Of a stretch of DNA of 64,000 nucleotides, positions 25,195 through 34,328 are shown in pieces. The translations under genes were made by a program, and so were the position numbers. The stretch is from Desulfotomaculum copahuensis (lineage in GTDB: Bacteria > Bacillota > Desulfotomaculia > Desulfotomaculales > Desulfovirgulaceae). The DNA is taken from NCBI RefSeq assembly GCF_001655685.1, contig NZ_LYVF01000062.1, positions 62,001 to 126,000 of the forward strand. The letters run 5' to 3'. Under the pieces are notes generated by a model. It did no database searches and was not told where the DNA came from. It saw nothing but the letters and a program-made list of their open reading frames with translations. Within the stretch, counting starts at the first letter, position 1, and every line of letters starts with the position of its first letter.

Positions 25195-27321
25195 ATGACC
25201 AACATATCATTTACGGCCGATCTGGAACCGCTCTTCAATCCCCGTTCGATTGCCATCATCGGCGCCTCGTCGGACGCCGCCAAGCCCGGCGGTCAGCCTT
25301 TGATGTCGCTGCTCAAGAACAAGTATCAGGGACTGGTATTTCCAGTCAACCCCAAGTACGGGCAGCTGTTCGGGGTAAAATGCTACCCGGATCTGGCCGC
25401 TGTGCCCGGCGACGTGGACATGGCCATCATCGCCGTGCCGGCGGCGCATGTACTGGATGCATTGAAACAGTGTACGGACAAGGGCGTCCGGGTGGCCGTC
25501 ATTTTCACTTCCGGTTTTGCCGAAGTGGGCGGCCGGGGGGCTGAAATGCAGGCCGCCATGACCGGCCTGGCCCGGCAAAGCGGCATGCGTATCTGCGGCC
25601 CCAATTGCATGGGCGTTTTCAGCGCCCGTAATGCGCTTTTCGCCAACTTTTTCATCACCGACCTGCCCGAAAACGTCCTGCTGCCCGATTTTTTGGGTTT
25701 CATCAGCCAAAGCGGCGGTTTGGGCTCATCCATTTTCGAGATGATCAAGGATCAGGGTATCGGTTTCACTTACTTTGTAAGCACAGGCAACGAGGCCGAT
25801 CTGGATTTCGCCGACTACATGGCTTACATGGCCGCGGACGAGCGTACCAAAGTGATCGGCGGTTATATGGAAGGAGTGAGAGACGGCGCCAGGCTGGCCC
25901 GGGCGGCCGGACTGGCGCGTGAAAAGGGCAAGCCGGTGCTTCTGCTCAAAACCGGCCGTCATGCCGCCGCGGCCAAAGCGGCCGCTTCCCATACCGGCGC
26001 ACTGGCCGGTTCGGACCGGGTGTTCGACGCCTTCTTCCGGCAGCACAATATTATCCGGGCGGACAGTGTGGAGCACATGATGGCCGTATTGACCATTCTG
26101 GCTGGCGGCAAGCTGCCGCCGGGCAATCGTCTGTGCATTCTGGCCGGCTCCGGCGGCACCGGCGTGCTGATGGCCGATATTTGCGCCTCGCACGGTTTGG
26201 AGATGGTGCCCCTGGCCGGCGAAACCAGTACTGCGCTGAGCCGGCTGCTGCCTTCTTTTGCTTCCGCCGCCAATCCGGTGGATCTGACCTCCCAGGTGAT
26301 CACCCATCCGGCGCTCCTGCTGGAAAGCGGCCGGCTGGTCCTGGCCGATTCCAATGTGGATATGCTGCTGATCTGCTACTGGTCCGAGCAAAAATACGAT
26401 CCGCTGCTGGATCAACTGGTGGCAATCGCCCGCAGTACTGAAAAAACGGTGCTTGTGCTGGTATTGGGGGCGGAAGAGGATGCCCGCCGGGCGGCCCACT
26501 ACCTGTACCGTCACCGGGTGCCGGCCGTGCTGAACAGTGAACTGGCCGCCCGGGCGCTGGCCGCTGTGGCCCGTTACACCGCCCGTCAGCACCGGCCGGC
26601 GCCGGCAACACCGCCTGTGTTGCCGGCGGGAGCGCAGGAAGAAGTAAAGAAACTCCTGGCCGGTTGCAAACCGGGAGCCGCCCTGGACGAGCACCGCTCC
26701 AAACTGGTGCTGCGGGCGTACGGCATCCCGGTGACAGCGGAAGAAGCCGCCGCCACCCCGGAACAGGCCGTGGCGGCAGCGGCGCGTCTGGGCTATCCGG
26801 TGGCGCTGAAAATTCTCTCACCGGATATAACCCACAAAACCGAGGCCGGCGGGGTTAGGCTGAACTTGAAAGAGCCCGGCCAGGTAAGAAGGGCTTTCGA
26901 GGAAATAGTCGGCGCCGCCGGCCGTTATAAACCGGATGCCCGGATCGATGGTGTGCTGGTGCAGGAAATGCTGCCGGAGGGGGTGGAGATGATCGCCGGC
27001 ACCGGCCGGGACGCTGTTTTCGGCCCGACGGTGCTTTTCGGCCTGGGCGGCATTTTTGTGGAGGCATTGCAGGATATTGCCCTGCGGGTGGCACCTCTTT
27101 CCCCCGCCGATGCCCGGGAAATGCTGGATGAGATCCAGGGCCGGCGGGTGCTGGACGGATTGCGGGGGAAACCGCCGGTGGACAAGGGGGCGGTTGCGGA
27201 CGTATTGCTGCGCCTTTCCCGGCTGGCTCTGGATTTTCCCCAAATTGCCGAACTGGACATCAACCCGCTGCTCTGCCATCCGGGGGGAATAAAGGCCGCC
27301 GACGCATTGATCGTGCTCTAA
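25195..27321 (+). CDS. ADP-forming acyl-CoA (acetyl-CoA) synthetase, fused alpha-beta form
   Basis: The 708-residue enzyme converts an acyl-CoA plus ADP and phosphate to the acid plus ATP, or the reverse. The N-terminal CoA-binding domain has LFNPRSIAIIGASSD. The succinyl-CoA-ligase-like domains contain SQSGGLGSSIFE, and the phosphorylated histidine near residue 266 lies in ASHTGALAGSD. The ATP-grasp domain begins after about residue 475, with VLRAYGIPVTAEEAA, YPVALKILSPDITHKTEAGG and a final LDINPLL. I chose ATG 25195 because of the GGGAGG site. It stands alone between two terminator-like or empty gaps. Use in fermentation or acid activation is likely, but the acyl group is unknown. Confidence 0.9.
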   Translation: MTNISFTADLEPLFNPRSIAIIGASSDAAKPGGQPLMSLLKNKYQGLVFPVNPKYGQLFGVKCYPDLAAVPGDVDMAIIAVPAAHVLDALKQCTDKGVRVAVIFTSGFAEVGGRGAEMQAAMTGLARQSGMRICGPNCMGVFSARNALFANFFITDLPENVLLPDFLGFISQSGGLGSSIFEMIKDQGIGFTYFVSTGNEADLDFADYMAYMAADERTKVIGGYMEGVRDGARLARAAGLAREKGKPVLLLKTGRHAAAAKAAASHTGALAGSDRVFDAFFRQHNIIRADSVEHMMAVLTILAGGKLPPGNRLCILAGSGGTGVLMADICASHGLEMVPLAGETSTALSRLLPSFASAANPVDLTSQVITHPALLLESGRLVLADSNVDMLLICYWSEQKYDPLLDQLVAIARSTEKTVLVLVLGAEEDARRAAHYLYRHRVPAVLNSELAARALAAVARYTARQHRPAPATPPVLPAGAQEEVKKLLAGCKPGAALDEHRSKLVLRAYGIPVTAEEAAATPEQAVAAAARLGYPVALKILSPDITHKTEAGGVRLNLKEPGQVRRAFEEIVGAAGRYKPDARIDGVLVQEMLPEGVEMIAGTGRDAVFGPTVLFGLGGIFVEALQDIALRVAPLSPADAREMLDEIQGRRVLDGLRGKPPVDKGAVADVLLRLSRLALDFPQIAELDINPLLCHPGGIKAADALIVL

Positions 27322-27473
27322 AGTCCGCTGATCAGCAAACAACCCGCCCGGCGTAAAAAATGCCGTCCGTAAGGGCTGTGCAAGGGCGCCTGCACTCCGC
27401 CGTGCAATTTCCTTGCTTTCAGCAGGCTTGATCACCTATAATGTTTTTGACAGAACATAAAGGATGGATCAAG

Positions 27474-28898
27474 ATGGAGGAAAAATCAGTCCTGCTCAGG
27501 CAACTGCCCTCTGTGGACGAAGTTTTGCATTCCCCCGGGCTGGCCGGCCACCTGGCCGGCCAGCCGCGCAGCCTGGTGGTGGATGCTGTGCGGGGGGTGC
27601 TTGAGCGCCGGCGGCAATCAATACTGACCGGGGCGAATACGGCGTTGCCCTCCCGGGAAGACTTGCTGGCGTCGGTGGTGGCCGAAACCGGCAAAACACT
27701 TGACCGTCAGTCCAGGCCGAACCTGCGCCGGGTGATCAACGCCACCGGCGTGGTGCTGCATACCAACCTGGGCCGGGCGCTACTCGGACCGGAGGCGCAG
27801 CAGGCCATCCAGATGGCCGCCGCCGGCTACACCAACCTGGAACTGGATTTGGACAGCGGCCGGCGCGGTTCCCGTTACGCCCCGCTGGAAGGGCTGCTCA
27901 CCCGCCTGACCGGGGCGGAAGCGGCTCTGGTGGTGAACAACAATGCGGCGGCGGTACTGCTCGCACTGAGCACACTGGCCCGGGACCGGGAAGTAATCGT
28001 CTCCCGCGGCCAGTTGGTGGAAATCGGCGGCTCCTTCCGCATTCCCGAGGTAATGGCCCAGAGCGGAGCTCTATTGAGGGAAGTGGGGGCCACCAACAAA
28101 ACCCACCCGGAAGACTACCGGCGGGCTGTCAATGAAAAAACGGCCCTGCTGTTGCATGTACATACCAGCAATTACCGCATCATCGGCTTCACCCGGGAAA
28201 CCAGCGTGGCCGAACTGGCCGCTCTGGGCCGGGAATACCACCTGCCGGTGATGAGCGACCTGGGCAGCGGCTTCCTGGTGGATCTGCGCCCCTACGGCCT
28301 GCCCGCAGAACCGACGGTACAGCAGGTGGTGGCGGCCGGCGCGGATGTGGTCACCTTTTCCGGGGACAAGCTTCTGGGCGGTCCTCAGGCGGGAATTATT
28401 GCCGGACGGCGGGAGTTACTGGACAAAATGAAGAAAAACCCCCTCACCCGGGCGGTGCGCATCGATAAGCTGACTGTATCCGCCCTGGAGGCCACGCTGC
28501 GATGCTATCTGGATCCGGAGGAAGCGACCGGACGCATTCCCACCCTGAAAATGCTCACCCTGAACCGTGACCGGCTGGAGGGGAAAGCCGGCGCCCTGGC
28601 GGAGGACCTGCGCCGCCGGGCCGGCGCGCTGGCGGAAATAGCCGTTGAATCCGTCTTTTCCCGGGTCGGGGGGGGAGCCATGCCCGACGCGGACATGCCT
28701 TCCCTGGCCGTGTGTGTAAAACCGCGGCCCTTCACGGCCGAACGGCTGGCGGCCGCTTTGCGGGCCGGCGATCCGGCGGTGATCGGCCGGGTACAGGAAG
28801 ACCGGCTGCTTCTGGACGTACGCACGGTCCAGGACGGCGAGCGGGAAATACTGGCCGGCGCCGTGACGGCCGCCCTGCAGGAAGGGGTGACGTCATGA
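27474..28898 (+). CDS. selA: L-seryl-tRNA(Sec) selenium transferase SelA
   Basis: SelA converts seryl-tRNA(Sec) to selenocysteyl-tRNA(Sec) with selenophosphate. The 474-residue protein is a PLP enzyme of normal length. Its Schiff-base lysine is near residue 299 in [14 protein letters not shown]. Other SelA segments are [38 protein letters not shown] and [16 protein letters not shown] 27474 follows AAGGATGGATCAAG; the in-frame start at 27441 lacks a site. The stop overlaps the selB start by four bases. selD is not in this window. Confidence 0.97.
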   Translation: MEEKSVLLRQLPSVDEVLHSPGLAGHLAGQPRSLVVDAVRGVLERRRQSILTGANTALPSREDLLASVVAETGKTLDRQSRPNLRRVINATGVVLHTNLGRALLGPEAQQAIQMAAAGYTNLELDLDSGRRGSRYAPLEGLLTRLTGAEAALVVNNNAAAVLLALSTLARDREVIVSRGQLVEIGGSFRIPEVMAQSGALLREVGATNKTHPEDYRRAVNEKTALLLHVHTSNYRIIGFTRETSVAELAALGREYHLPVMSDLGSGFLVDLRPYGLPAEPTVQQVVAAGADVVTFSGDKLLGGPQAGIIAGRRELLDKMKKNPLTRAVRIDKLTVSALEATLRCYLDPEEATGRIPTLKMLTLNRDRLEGKAGALAEDLRRRAGALAEIAVESVFSRVGGGAMPDADMPSLAVCVKPRPFTAERLAAALRAGDPAVIGRVQEDRLLLDVRTVQDGEREILAGAVTAALQEGVTS

Positions 28899-30808
28899 AC
28901 CACTTGATCATCGGTACCGCCGGGCACGTGGATCACGGCAAGACCATGCTGGTCAAGGCACTGACCGGGGTGGACACGGATCGCCTGAAAGAGGAAAAGG
29001 ACCGGGGCATTTCCATCGAGCTTGGTTTTGCCTCCTTGAAGCTGCCCGGCGGCAGGCTGGCCGGGATCGTGGATGTACCCGGCCACGAGCGTTTCATCAA
29101 AAATATGCTGGCCGGCGCCGGCGGCATGGATCTGGTCTTGCTGGTCATCGCCGCTGATGAAGGTGTGATGCCGCAAACCAGGGAACATATGGATATCATC
29201 CAGCTGCTCCAGATCAACCGGGGCGTGGTGGTGCTGACCAAAGTGGATCTGGTGGATGAGGAATGGCTGGCCATGGTACGCGACGACGTAAAGAGCTTCC
29301 TGCAGGGGACCGTTTTGGAAAACGCCCCGCTGGTGGAAGTATCGGCCGCCACCGGGCAGGGAATTGGCGAACTGCTGCGGGTAATTGACGAGCAGGCCGG
29401 CCGGGTGATGGAAAGGCCGGCCGCCGGCCGGGTACGCCTGCCGGTGGACCGGGCGTTCTCCGTCACCGGTTTCGGCACGGTGGTCACCGGCACCCTGTGG
29501 AGCGGCGAGCTTCACCTGGGGGATACCATGGAACTCATGCCGCGGGGGTTGACCACCCGGGTACGCTCGCTGCAGGTGCACGGCAAAAAAGTGGACACCG
29601 CCCGGGCCGGTCAGCGGGTAGCAGCCAACCTGACCGGCCTGGAAGTGGAACAGGTGTCCCGGGGCAGCGTGCTGGCCGCTCCGGGCAGCCTGACCCCCTC
29701 CTACCGGCTGGACGTGCGCCTGCTGCTGCTTAAGAGCGCAGCCAAAGCGCTGAAAAACCGGGCGCGCATCCGCCTGTACCTGGGTACGGCGGAAACGCTG
29801 GGCCGGGTGATCCTGCTGGACCGGGAGGAAATGGCACCGGGGGAAACGGCCCTGGCCCAGCTGGAATTGGAAGAAGTGGCGGTGGCGCAGCGGGGCGACC
29901 GTTTTGTGATCCGCTCCTATTCGCCCATGCGTACCATCGGCGGCGGAGCGGTAATCGACCCCGTCCCGCACAAACATAAACGCCTGCGGGAGGAGGTTTT
30001 AAATGGCCTGGCCACCCGGGAACGGGGCACCCCGGCGGAACTGGTGGAACAACAGCTCCCGGACCGCCCGGCCCTGCCGACCGGCGACGAAATAGCCGCT
30101 GCGGCCGGACTGACGGCGGAGGAAGCCGGTACGGCCCTGAACCGGTTGATTGAAGAGGGCCGGGCGGTCCGGATTCCGGCCGAGACATCGGATTACTATG
30201 CCGCCCGGGACGCTTATGCCCGCTGGGCAAAGGAATTACAGGCCACCCTGTCCGCCTACCACCGCGGGCACCCCCTGCGGGACGGCTACCCGCGGGAAGA
30301 ACTGCGCTCCCGCCAATTTCCCGGCTTGAACAGCAAACAACTGCAGTTCCTGCTTCAGTGCATGGAAAAAGACGGCCTGGTGCAGCTGAACGCGCAAAGT
30401 GTCGCCCGATCCGGTTTCACTCCGCATCTGGAACCGGCGCTGCAGAAAACAAGCGACCAGCTGGAAAAAACCTTCCGGGACGCCGGTTTCCAACCGCCCG
30501 CCTGGACCGGGGAGGCCCGCCGGGCCGGGCTTGACGCTGATCAGGCGCGGGAACTGCTGGCCTACCTGTTGCGCCGGGGAATATTGATCAAGGTGGCTGA
30601 TGATCTTTACTTCCACCGGGCGGACCTGGAACGGGCCAAAGAGCTGCTGCTGGCCCACCTGGCTGCCAAAGGCAATATCACCGTCGGTGAGGCCAGGGAT
30701 TTGTGGCAGACTACCCGTAAATACGCCCTGCCCCTGCTGGAATACTTTGACCGGGAACGGATTACGCGGCGGGTGGGGGACAACCGGGTGGCCGGCAGGG
30801 CGCAGTAA
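28895..30808 (+). CDS. selB: selenocysteine-specific elongation factor SelB
   Basis: SelB brings selenocysteyl-tRNA to ribosomes at UGA codons marked by a SECIS element. The 637-residue protein begins at the ATGA overlap with selA. G-domain motifs are [30 protein letters not shown] and TKVDL. EF-Tu-like domains follow ([18 protein letters not shown]). The C-terminal 250 residues are winged-helix repeats that bind SECIS RNA, for example the [21 protein letters not shown] and [18 protein letters not shown] regions. The 212 bases after selB contain no gene that I can support. tRNA-Sec lies 20 kb away at 50912-51009. Confidence 0.97.
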   Translation: MNHLIIGTAGHVDHGKTMLVKALTGVDTDRLKEEKDRGISIELGFASLKLPGGRLAGIVDVPGHERFIKNMLAGAGGMDLVLLVIAADEGVMPQTREHMDIIQLLQINRGVVVLTKVDLVDEEWLAMVRDDVKSFLQGTVLENAPLVEVSAATGQGIGELLRVIDEQAGRVMERPAAGRVRLPVDRAFSVTGFGTVVTGTLWSGELHLGDTMELMPRGLTTRVRSLQVHGKKVDTARAGQRVAANLTGLEVEQVSRGSVLAAPGSLTPSYRLDVRLLLLKSAAKALKNRARIRLYLGTAETLGRVILLDREEMAPGETALAQLELEEVAVAQRGDRFVIRSYSPMRTIGGGAVIDPVPHKHKRLREEVLNGLATRERGTPAELVEQQLPDRPALPTGDEIAAAAGLTAEEAGTALNRLIEEGRAVRIPAETSDYYAARDAYARWAKELQATLSAYHRGHPLRDGYPREELRSRQFPGLNSKQLQFLLQCMEKDGLVQLNAQSVARSGFTPHLEPALQKTSDQLEKTFRDAGFQPPAWTGEARRAGLDADQARELLAYLLRRGILIKVADDLYFHRADLERAKELLLAHLAAKGNITVGEARDLWQTTRKYALPLLEYFDRERITRRVGDNRVAGRAQ

Positions 30809-31020
30809 GCCGGCAAAGTGACAGCCGGGCGGTCCGGGAAGCGAACCGCCGCCGGGATATGCCCGGCGGCTTCCTGGTACAGGTTTTTCATGTCATCGGA
30901 ATGCGTCACGTTGAAGGGCGGGTCTTGCGCTTTCCGCGTGAGGCGGATTTTCCACAGGCGGCCCGGTAAAAAACCGGCCGGGTGGCCGGCGCGGCGCATA
31001 GGAAGCATGGGAGCACAAGC

Positions 31021-31470
31021 TTACTTTTTATTGTGATCCGGCCAGAGGTAAAGTCCGGTCGGTTGATCCAAAACACGTTCAAAGATGCCACCGTGCCCCT
31101 GGATATATTCGGTAATCACATATTCGCAGGCAAAAACAATGGTTTTTTCCGCCAGATGGCCGCCCACCAGACGGCCATCCGCACCCATCAGGGCCACGTG
31201 GGCGTGCACGAAGGGCCGGCCGTCTTTGAGGGAGACATTGCCCTGCAAGGCGATAATTTCATGAGGGGCGGGAAAATCAAGGTAGGTGTAGGTCATCTCC
31301 GCCTGCCGGTAGTAGCCCACCCGGGCGCTGCTCACGGCGCCGATGGCCTGGATGGCCGCGAGTTCAATATTTTCATGCCGGCAAATCTGCTCCAGCGCCG
31401 GCAAAAGATCGACCCCTTTTTCCAGGCGCCCAGTGAGTACCCGTCCCCGGTTGACCGTTTGAGAAACCAT
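31021..31470 (-). CDS. PPC/DUF296-domain protein
   Basis: The 149-residue product has the plant-and-prokaryote-conserved (PPC, DUF296) fold. It shows RVLTGRLEKGVDLLPALEQI, AAIQAIGAVSSARVGYY, HEIIALQGNVSLKDGRPFVHAHVALMG (split here by the family's conserved histidines) and GHLAEKTIVFACEYVI. Two or three histidines in the HAHV region may bind zinc. Bacterial members are trimers of unknown function; DNA binding has been proposed for relatives with AT-hooks, which are absent here. I prefer ATG 31470, 11 bases after AAGGAG. The GTG at 31482 abuts that site. It lies downstream of the DUF1657 gene on the same strand. Confidence 0.85.
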   Translation of the reverse strand: MVSQTVNRGRVLTGRLEKGVDLLPALEQICRHENIELAAIQAIGAVSSARVGYYRQAEMTYTYLDFPAPHEIIALQGNVSLKDGRPFVHAHVALMGADGRLVGGHLAEKTIVFACEYVITEYIQGHGGIFERVLDQPTGLYLWPDHNKK

Positions 31471-31550
31471 TATGTAGCTCACTCCTTTTTTGTTTTTAAA
31501 CGCAAAACAAGGAGGACGCGGGAAACCCGTGTCCTCCAGCGGCGGTGCGG

Positions 31551-31775
31551 TTACTTCAGTTGCTGCTGCTGAAAAACCTTGTACTGGGGTTCCTGCTGCT
31601 CAATGTAGTTGACCCGCCCCTTCAACCCCTGGCTGATGCTTTCCAGCTGGTTGGCATAATTGGAAAACATCTGCTTGGCCGTTTTGTCCTGGGTATCAAG
31701 GGCAAAGCTTTTCAGGTTTGCCGACGCGCTTTCCAGAGTGGTCAGTGTCTGATGCATTTTTTCGCCGATGGTCAT
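31551..31775 (-). CDS. DUF1657 protein
   Basis: The 74-residue soluble, helix-rich protein matches DUF1657: TIGEKMHQTLTTLESASANL, FALDTQDKTAKQMFSNYANQ, LKGRVNYIEQQEPQY. Such proteins occur in endospore-formers, often near SpoVA-type or YetF-like genes, and may act in the spore. The role is unproven. An excellent AAAAGGAGGTTTTGCC site precedes the ATG. The PPC-domain gene follows 80 bases downstream on the same strand. Confidence 0.88.
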   Translation of the reverse strand: MTIGEKMHQTLTTLESASANLKSFALDTQDKTAKQMFSNYANQLESISQGLKGRVNYIEQQEPQYKVFQQQQLK

Positions 31776-31890
31776 GGCAAAACCTCCTTTTTGCTATCGC
31801 TTTTTGCGACAATTTTATTTTGGACTTTTGGCGGCAGGTTTACACAAGATCTTTATGGCAGATGGCAATACTTTTTCCGGGGTGAACAGA

Positions 31891-33054
31891 ATGTCTGAAA
31901 AAGTGAATAAACTTGCCGAAATTATTATGAATGAAATTAAAATAAACGGGCCGTTGACATTTGCCCGCTTTATGGAAATGGCCCTGTATTATCCCGGACT
32001 TGGCTATTACACCGCACCCGGCGAAAAAATAGGCACCGCCGGCGATTATTACACCAGTTCCGACGTACACCCCGTTTTCGGCGCCATGCTGGCCCGGCAG
32101 TTCACCCAAATGTGGCCGTTTCTGCCCGTACACCCGGCGGACCGCTTGCTGGTGGAATATGGCGCCGGTAAGGGCCTGCTGGCCAGGGACATCCTGACCG
32201 CGCTGCGGGAACAAAGCCCGGAAATTTGCCCGTCGCTCACCTACTGGATCATTGAGCGCAGCCCGGTGCTGGCCGCCCGTCAGCGGGAAACATTGTCCGG
32301 CACGGATCTTGCCGGTGCCAGGGTGCGCTGGGCCGAAAACCTGTCCGCAACCGGCGGCCGGATAACGGGGTGCATTTTTTCCAACGAGGTGGTGGATGCC
32401 TTCCCGGTGCACCGGATACGGCAAACCGCGGCCGGCTTGAAAGAAATTTACGTCACCTGCCGGGACGGACGGCTGCAGGAAATAGAAAGCGATCCGTCCA
32501 CCCCCCTGCTGGCCGCCTGCCTGCAGGCCCAGGGCACGTCCCTGGAAACCGGCCAAACCGCCGAGATCAACCTGGCCGCGCGGCACTGGCTGGCTGAAAT
32601 CGCCTCCCGGCTGGCCTGCGGTTTCCTGCTGACCATCGATTATGGACAGGAGGCGCGGGAATTATATCATCCTTCCCGTTTTGACGGCACAATGCGCTGT
32701 TATCACCGGCACAAACTGATTGCCAACCCGTATGAGCATGTGGGCGAGCAGGATATTACCGCCAATGTCAACTTTACCCAGCTGCGTCAGTGGGGTGAAG
32801 AGATGGGCCTGCGCACAGCCGGGTTCACCACGCAAATGAATTTCCTGCTCAACCTGGGAATCCTGGAAACAGTGAAACCAGCCGTCAGCTATGTTTTTGA
32901 CCCGGAAATCTTGCGCGCCACCATGGCTATAAAAAAACTGATCATGCCCGAAGGGATGGGCCGGGACTTCAAGATACTGTGCCAGTACAAGGGACTGACA
33001 CAGTTTCCGGAACTGGCCGGTTTTAACGGAAAATTCGGCCGATCCGGCCGGTGA
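31891..33054 (+). CDS. MidA/NDUFAF7-like SAM-dependent methyltransferase (COG1565)
   Basis: The 387-residue protein has the COG1565 layout. The N-terminal region reads INGPLTFARFMEMALYYPGLGYY and GTAGDYYTSSDVHPVFG. The SAM-binding segment is LLVEYGAGKGLLARDIL, followed by YWIIERSPVLAARQRE and the family motif IFSNEVVDAFPVHR. The C-terminal half has TIDYGQEARELYHPSR and DITANVNFTQL. The human relative methylates an arginine in a complex I subunit; the bacterial target is not known. ATG 31891 follows CCGGGGTGAACAGA. The LpdD-like gene follows 20 bases later, so the two are probably one operon. Confidence 0.88.
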   Translation: MSEKVNKLAEIIMNEIKINGPLTFARFMEMALYYPGLGYYTAPGEKIGTAGDYYTSSDVHPVFGAMLARQFTQMWPFLPVHPADRLLVEYGAGKGLLARDILTALREQSPEICPSLTYWIIERSPVLAARQRETLSGTDLAGARVRWAENLSATGGRITGCIFSNEVVDAFPVHRIRQTAAGLKEIYVTCRDGRLQEIESDPSTPLLAACLQAQGTSLETGQTAEINLAARHWLAEIASRLACGFLLTIDYGQEARELYHPSRFDGTMRCYHRHKLIANPYEHVGEQDITANVNFTQLRQWGEEMGLRTAGFTTQMNFLLNLGILETVKPAVSYVFDPEILRATMAIKKLIMPEGMGRDFKILCQYKGLTQFPELAGFNGKFGRSGR

Positions 33055-33074
33055 AGGCATTAAGGAGGGCGGTT

Positions 33075-33461
33075 ATGCCGGATATGCTGTCTTTTCAAGC
33101 CGGGGAGGGAAAATACCGGGTACAGCTGACCGTGACACTGACCGGTGACGGCATTATATTGCAGTTACTAGGCGGCGAGAAGCCCCACCTGGGCGCGGTG
33201 GTCCTCAGCGTCCCCCGGCCGAGTCTGGCCGTTCATGCGGGGATCAGCTGCAACTCCACGGTGGTCCCCCGGCTGGGCCACAAGGACGATGAAGTAGCCA
33301 AACCGGTGGCGGAAATGGTGGCCGTGGCCACCGGACAACCGGTGTCCGTAAGCGCCGGGCTGCATATCGAAAAGGCCACGGAGCGGGAAATCAACCTTTT
33401 GCGGGAAAATTGCCGGCGTGTTGCGGCACAGTTGCTTGAATTTTTACGCCGGACGGAATAA
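33075..33461 (+). CDS. LpdD-like protein (prenylated-flavin chaperone family)
   Basis: The 128-residue product resembles the LpdD/gallate-decarboxylase subunit D family: VTLTGDGIILQLLGGEKPHLGAVVLSVPRPS, then STVVPRLGHKDDEVAKPVAE, then VSVSAGLHIEKATEREINLL. Some family members help deliver prenylated FMN to UbiD-type decarboxylases. A UbiD homologue is encoded at 19525-20961, so a link is conceivable but the genes are not adjacent. A full AAGGAGGGCGGTT site precedes ATG 33075. The in-frame start at 33051 would overlap the methyltransferase end. Confidence 0.75.
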   Translation: MPDMLSFQAGEGKYRVQLTVTLTGDGIILQLLGGEKPHLGAVVLSVPRPSLAVHAGISCNSTVVPRLGHKDDEVAKPVAEMVAVATGQPVSVSAGLHIEKATEREINLLRENCRRVAAQLLEFLRRTE

Positions 33462-33562
33462 TGTAAATCCAGAATACAGCACTGCGACCATTGATTTTTA
33501 TCCGGCGCCGGTTTTTTTTCCGTCCTGCGGCGGACACAATAAAACCAGGAGGTGATCAGCGA

Positions 33563-33718
33563 GTGGCCAAGGATAAGACAAAACGTCCGGCCAAGGACCA
33601 AACCACCCGCACCGCCGATACCAGCCTGGTATCCGGCGCCTGCGACGGCACAGCGGCCGGTGACGCTTGCAGCAGCGACAGCAGCTGCGCCACCTGTCCG
33701 GCGAATGATGAATGTTAG
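33563..33718 (+). CDS. 51-residue cysteine-rich small protein
   Basis: A near-perfect AGGAGGTGATC Shine-Dalgarno (33547-33557) precedes GTG 33563, which is what makes this small gene credible. The first half is basic (AKDKTKRPAKDQTTR). The second half holds five cysteines: GACDGT, DACSSDSSCATCP and a terminal C. It may bind metal or form disulfides. A terminator follows directly and the iron-uptake genes come next, with their own promoter. I do not recognise a family. Confidence 0.65.
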   Translation: MAKDKTKRPAKDQTTRTADTSLVSGACDGTAAGDACSSDSSCATCPANDEC

Positions 33719-33736
33719 GTAACCGGGTGAGCGAAA

Positions 33737-33767
33737 CCGGGACGGGGAAGTTCCCCGTCCCTTTTAA
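33737..33767 (+). terminator. intrinsic terminator after the cysteine-rich small gene
   Basis: GGGACGGGGAA pairs with TTCCCCGTCCC across a very short loop, followed by TTTT. Confidence 0.9.
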
Positions 33768-33774
33768 AATCATG

Positions 33775-33866
33775 TTGACAATCTTTATCATTCCATTGTA
33801 AAATACTTCTGGAATGATAATCGTTCTCATAGTTGTGACCAGATGTTGATAATGAATTTCATAATC
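33775..33866 (+). promoter_or_regulatory. feo promoter with Fur box(es)
   Basis: TTGACA (33775-33780) and TAAAAT (33799-33804) are 18 bases apart. Just downstream, AATGATAATCGTTCTCAT (33813-33830) matches a Fur box, with its left half TGATAAT exact and its right half GTTCTCA at 5 of 7. A second AT-rich dyad, GATAATGAATTTCATAATC, lies at about 33848-33866, right before the feoA start. Iron repression by Fur is therefore likely. Confidence 0.7.
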
Positions 33867-33886
33867 ATTTGGGGGGGATGAGGCTT

Positions 33887-34315
33887 ATGCCCGCCAGTCC
33901 GCGTAAATGCATAGACAATCCGCAGAAATCCTGGCCACGCCGGATACTCGGTCTTTTATTCCAGACGGACAGCTGCCGTTGCGGCGAAGGGAACGCCGGA
34001 CCAGGCAAGGAATGTTCCTGCACCTGCAACAAAAATCATCTGTGCGCCACCCGGGAATGGATGGTGGAACAAAGCAGTGCCGGAGTGCCGGACGGCCTCA
34101 CCTTGAACACCCTGCCGGCGGGGGGTAAGGCACGTATCGAACAGTTATACCTGCCGCCGGCGCTGAAAAAACGCCTGCTTTCCATGGGCCTGACCGGCGG
34201 CACGGAAATCGCGGTGATCAACAAAGAGGGCGGACGCATGATCATCGCCGTGCGGGACAGCCGGTTGGGCTTGAGCCCGGAAATGGCGGCCAGGATTACA
34301 TGCAAACCGGCGTAA
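33887..34315 (+). CDS. feoA: FeoA with a cysteine-rich N-terminal extension
   Basis: The C-terminal 70 residues are a normal FeoA SH3-like domain: LTLNTLPAGGKARIEQLYL, LKKRLLSMGLTGGTEIAVI, and a final MIIAVRDSRLGLSPEMAARI. FeoA is a small cytoplasmic partner of the FeoB ferrous-iron transporter. The first 70 residues are unusual, with seven cysteines at positions 8, 30, 32, 43, 45, 47 and 53, including SCRCGEG and ECSCTCNKNHLC. They could bind Fe-S or sense iron. ATG 33887 is ten bases after a G-run; ATG 33878 would add three residues. feoB follows after 13 bases. Confidence 0.9.
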   Translation: MPASPRKCIDNPQKSWPRRILGLLFQTDSCRCGEGNAGPGKECSCTCNKNHLCATREWMVEQSSAGVPDGLTLNTLPAGGKARIEQLYLPPALKKRLLSMGLTGGTEIAVINKEGGRMIIAVRDSRLGLSPEMAARITCKPA

Positions 34316-34328
34316 GGAGGTGTTTGTC

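Noticed and set aside
28505-29977. Long minus-strand open frame (490 codons) across selA-selB
   Set aside because: It has no family motifs and lies antisense to two secure genes.
30809-31020. Small minus-strand gene between selB and the PPC gene (segment MKNLYQEAAGHIPAAVRFPD)
   Set aside because: The frame runs deep into selB on the opposite strand and has no convincing ribosome-binding site.
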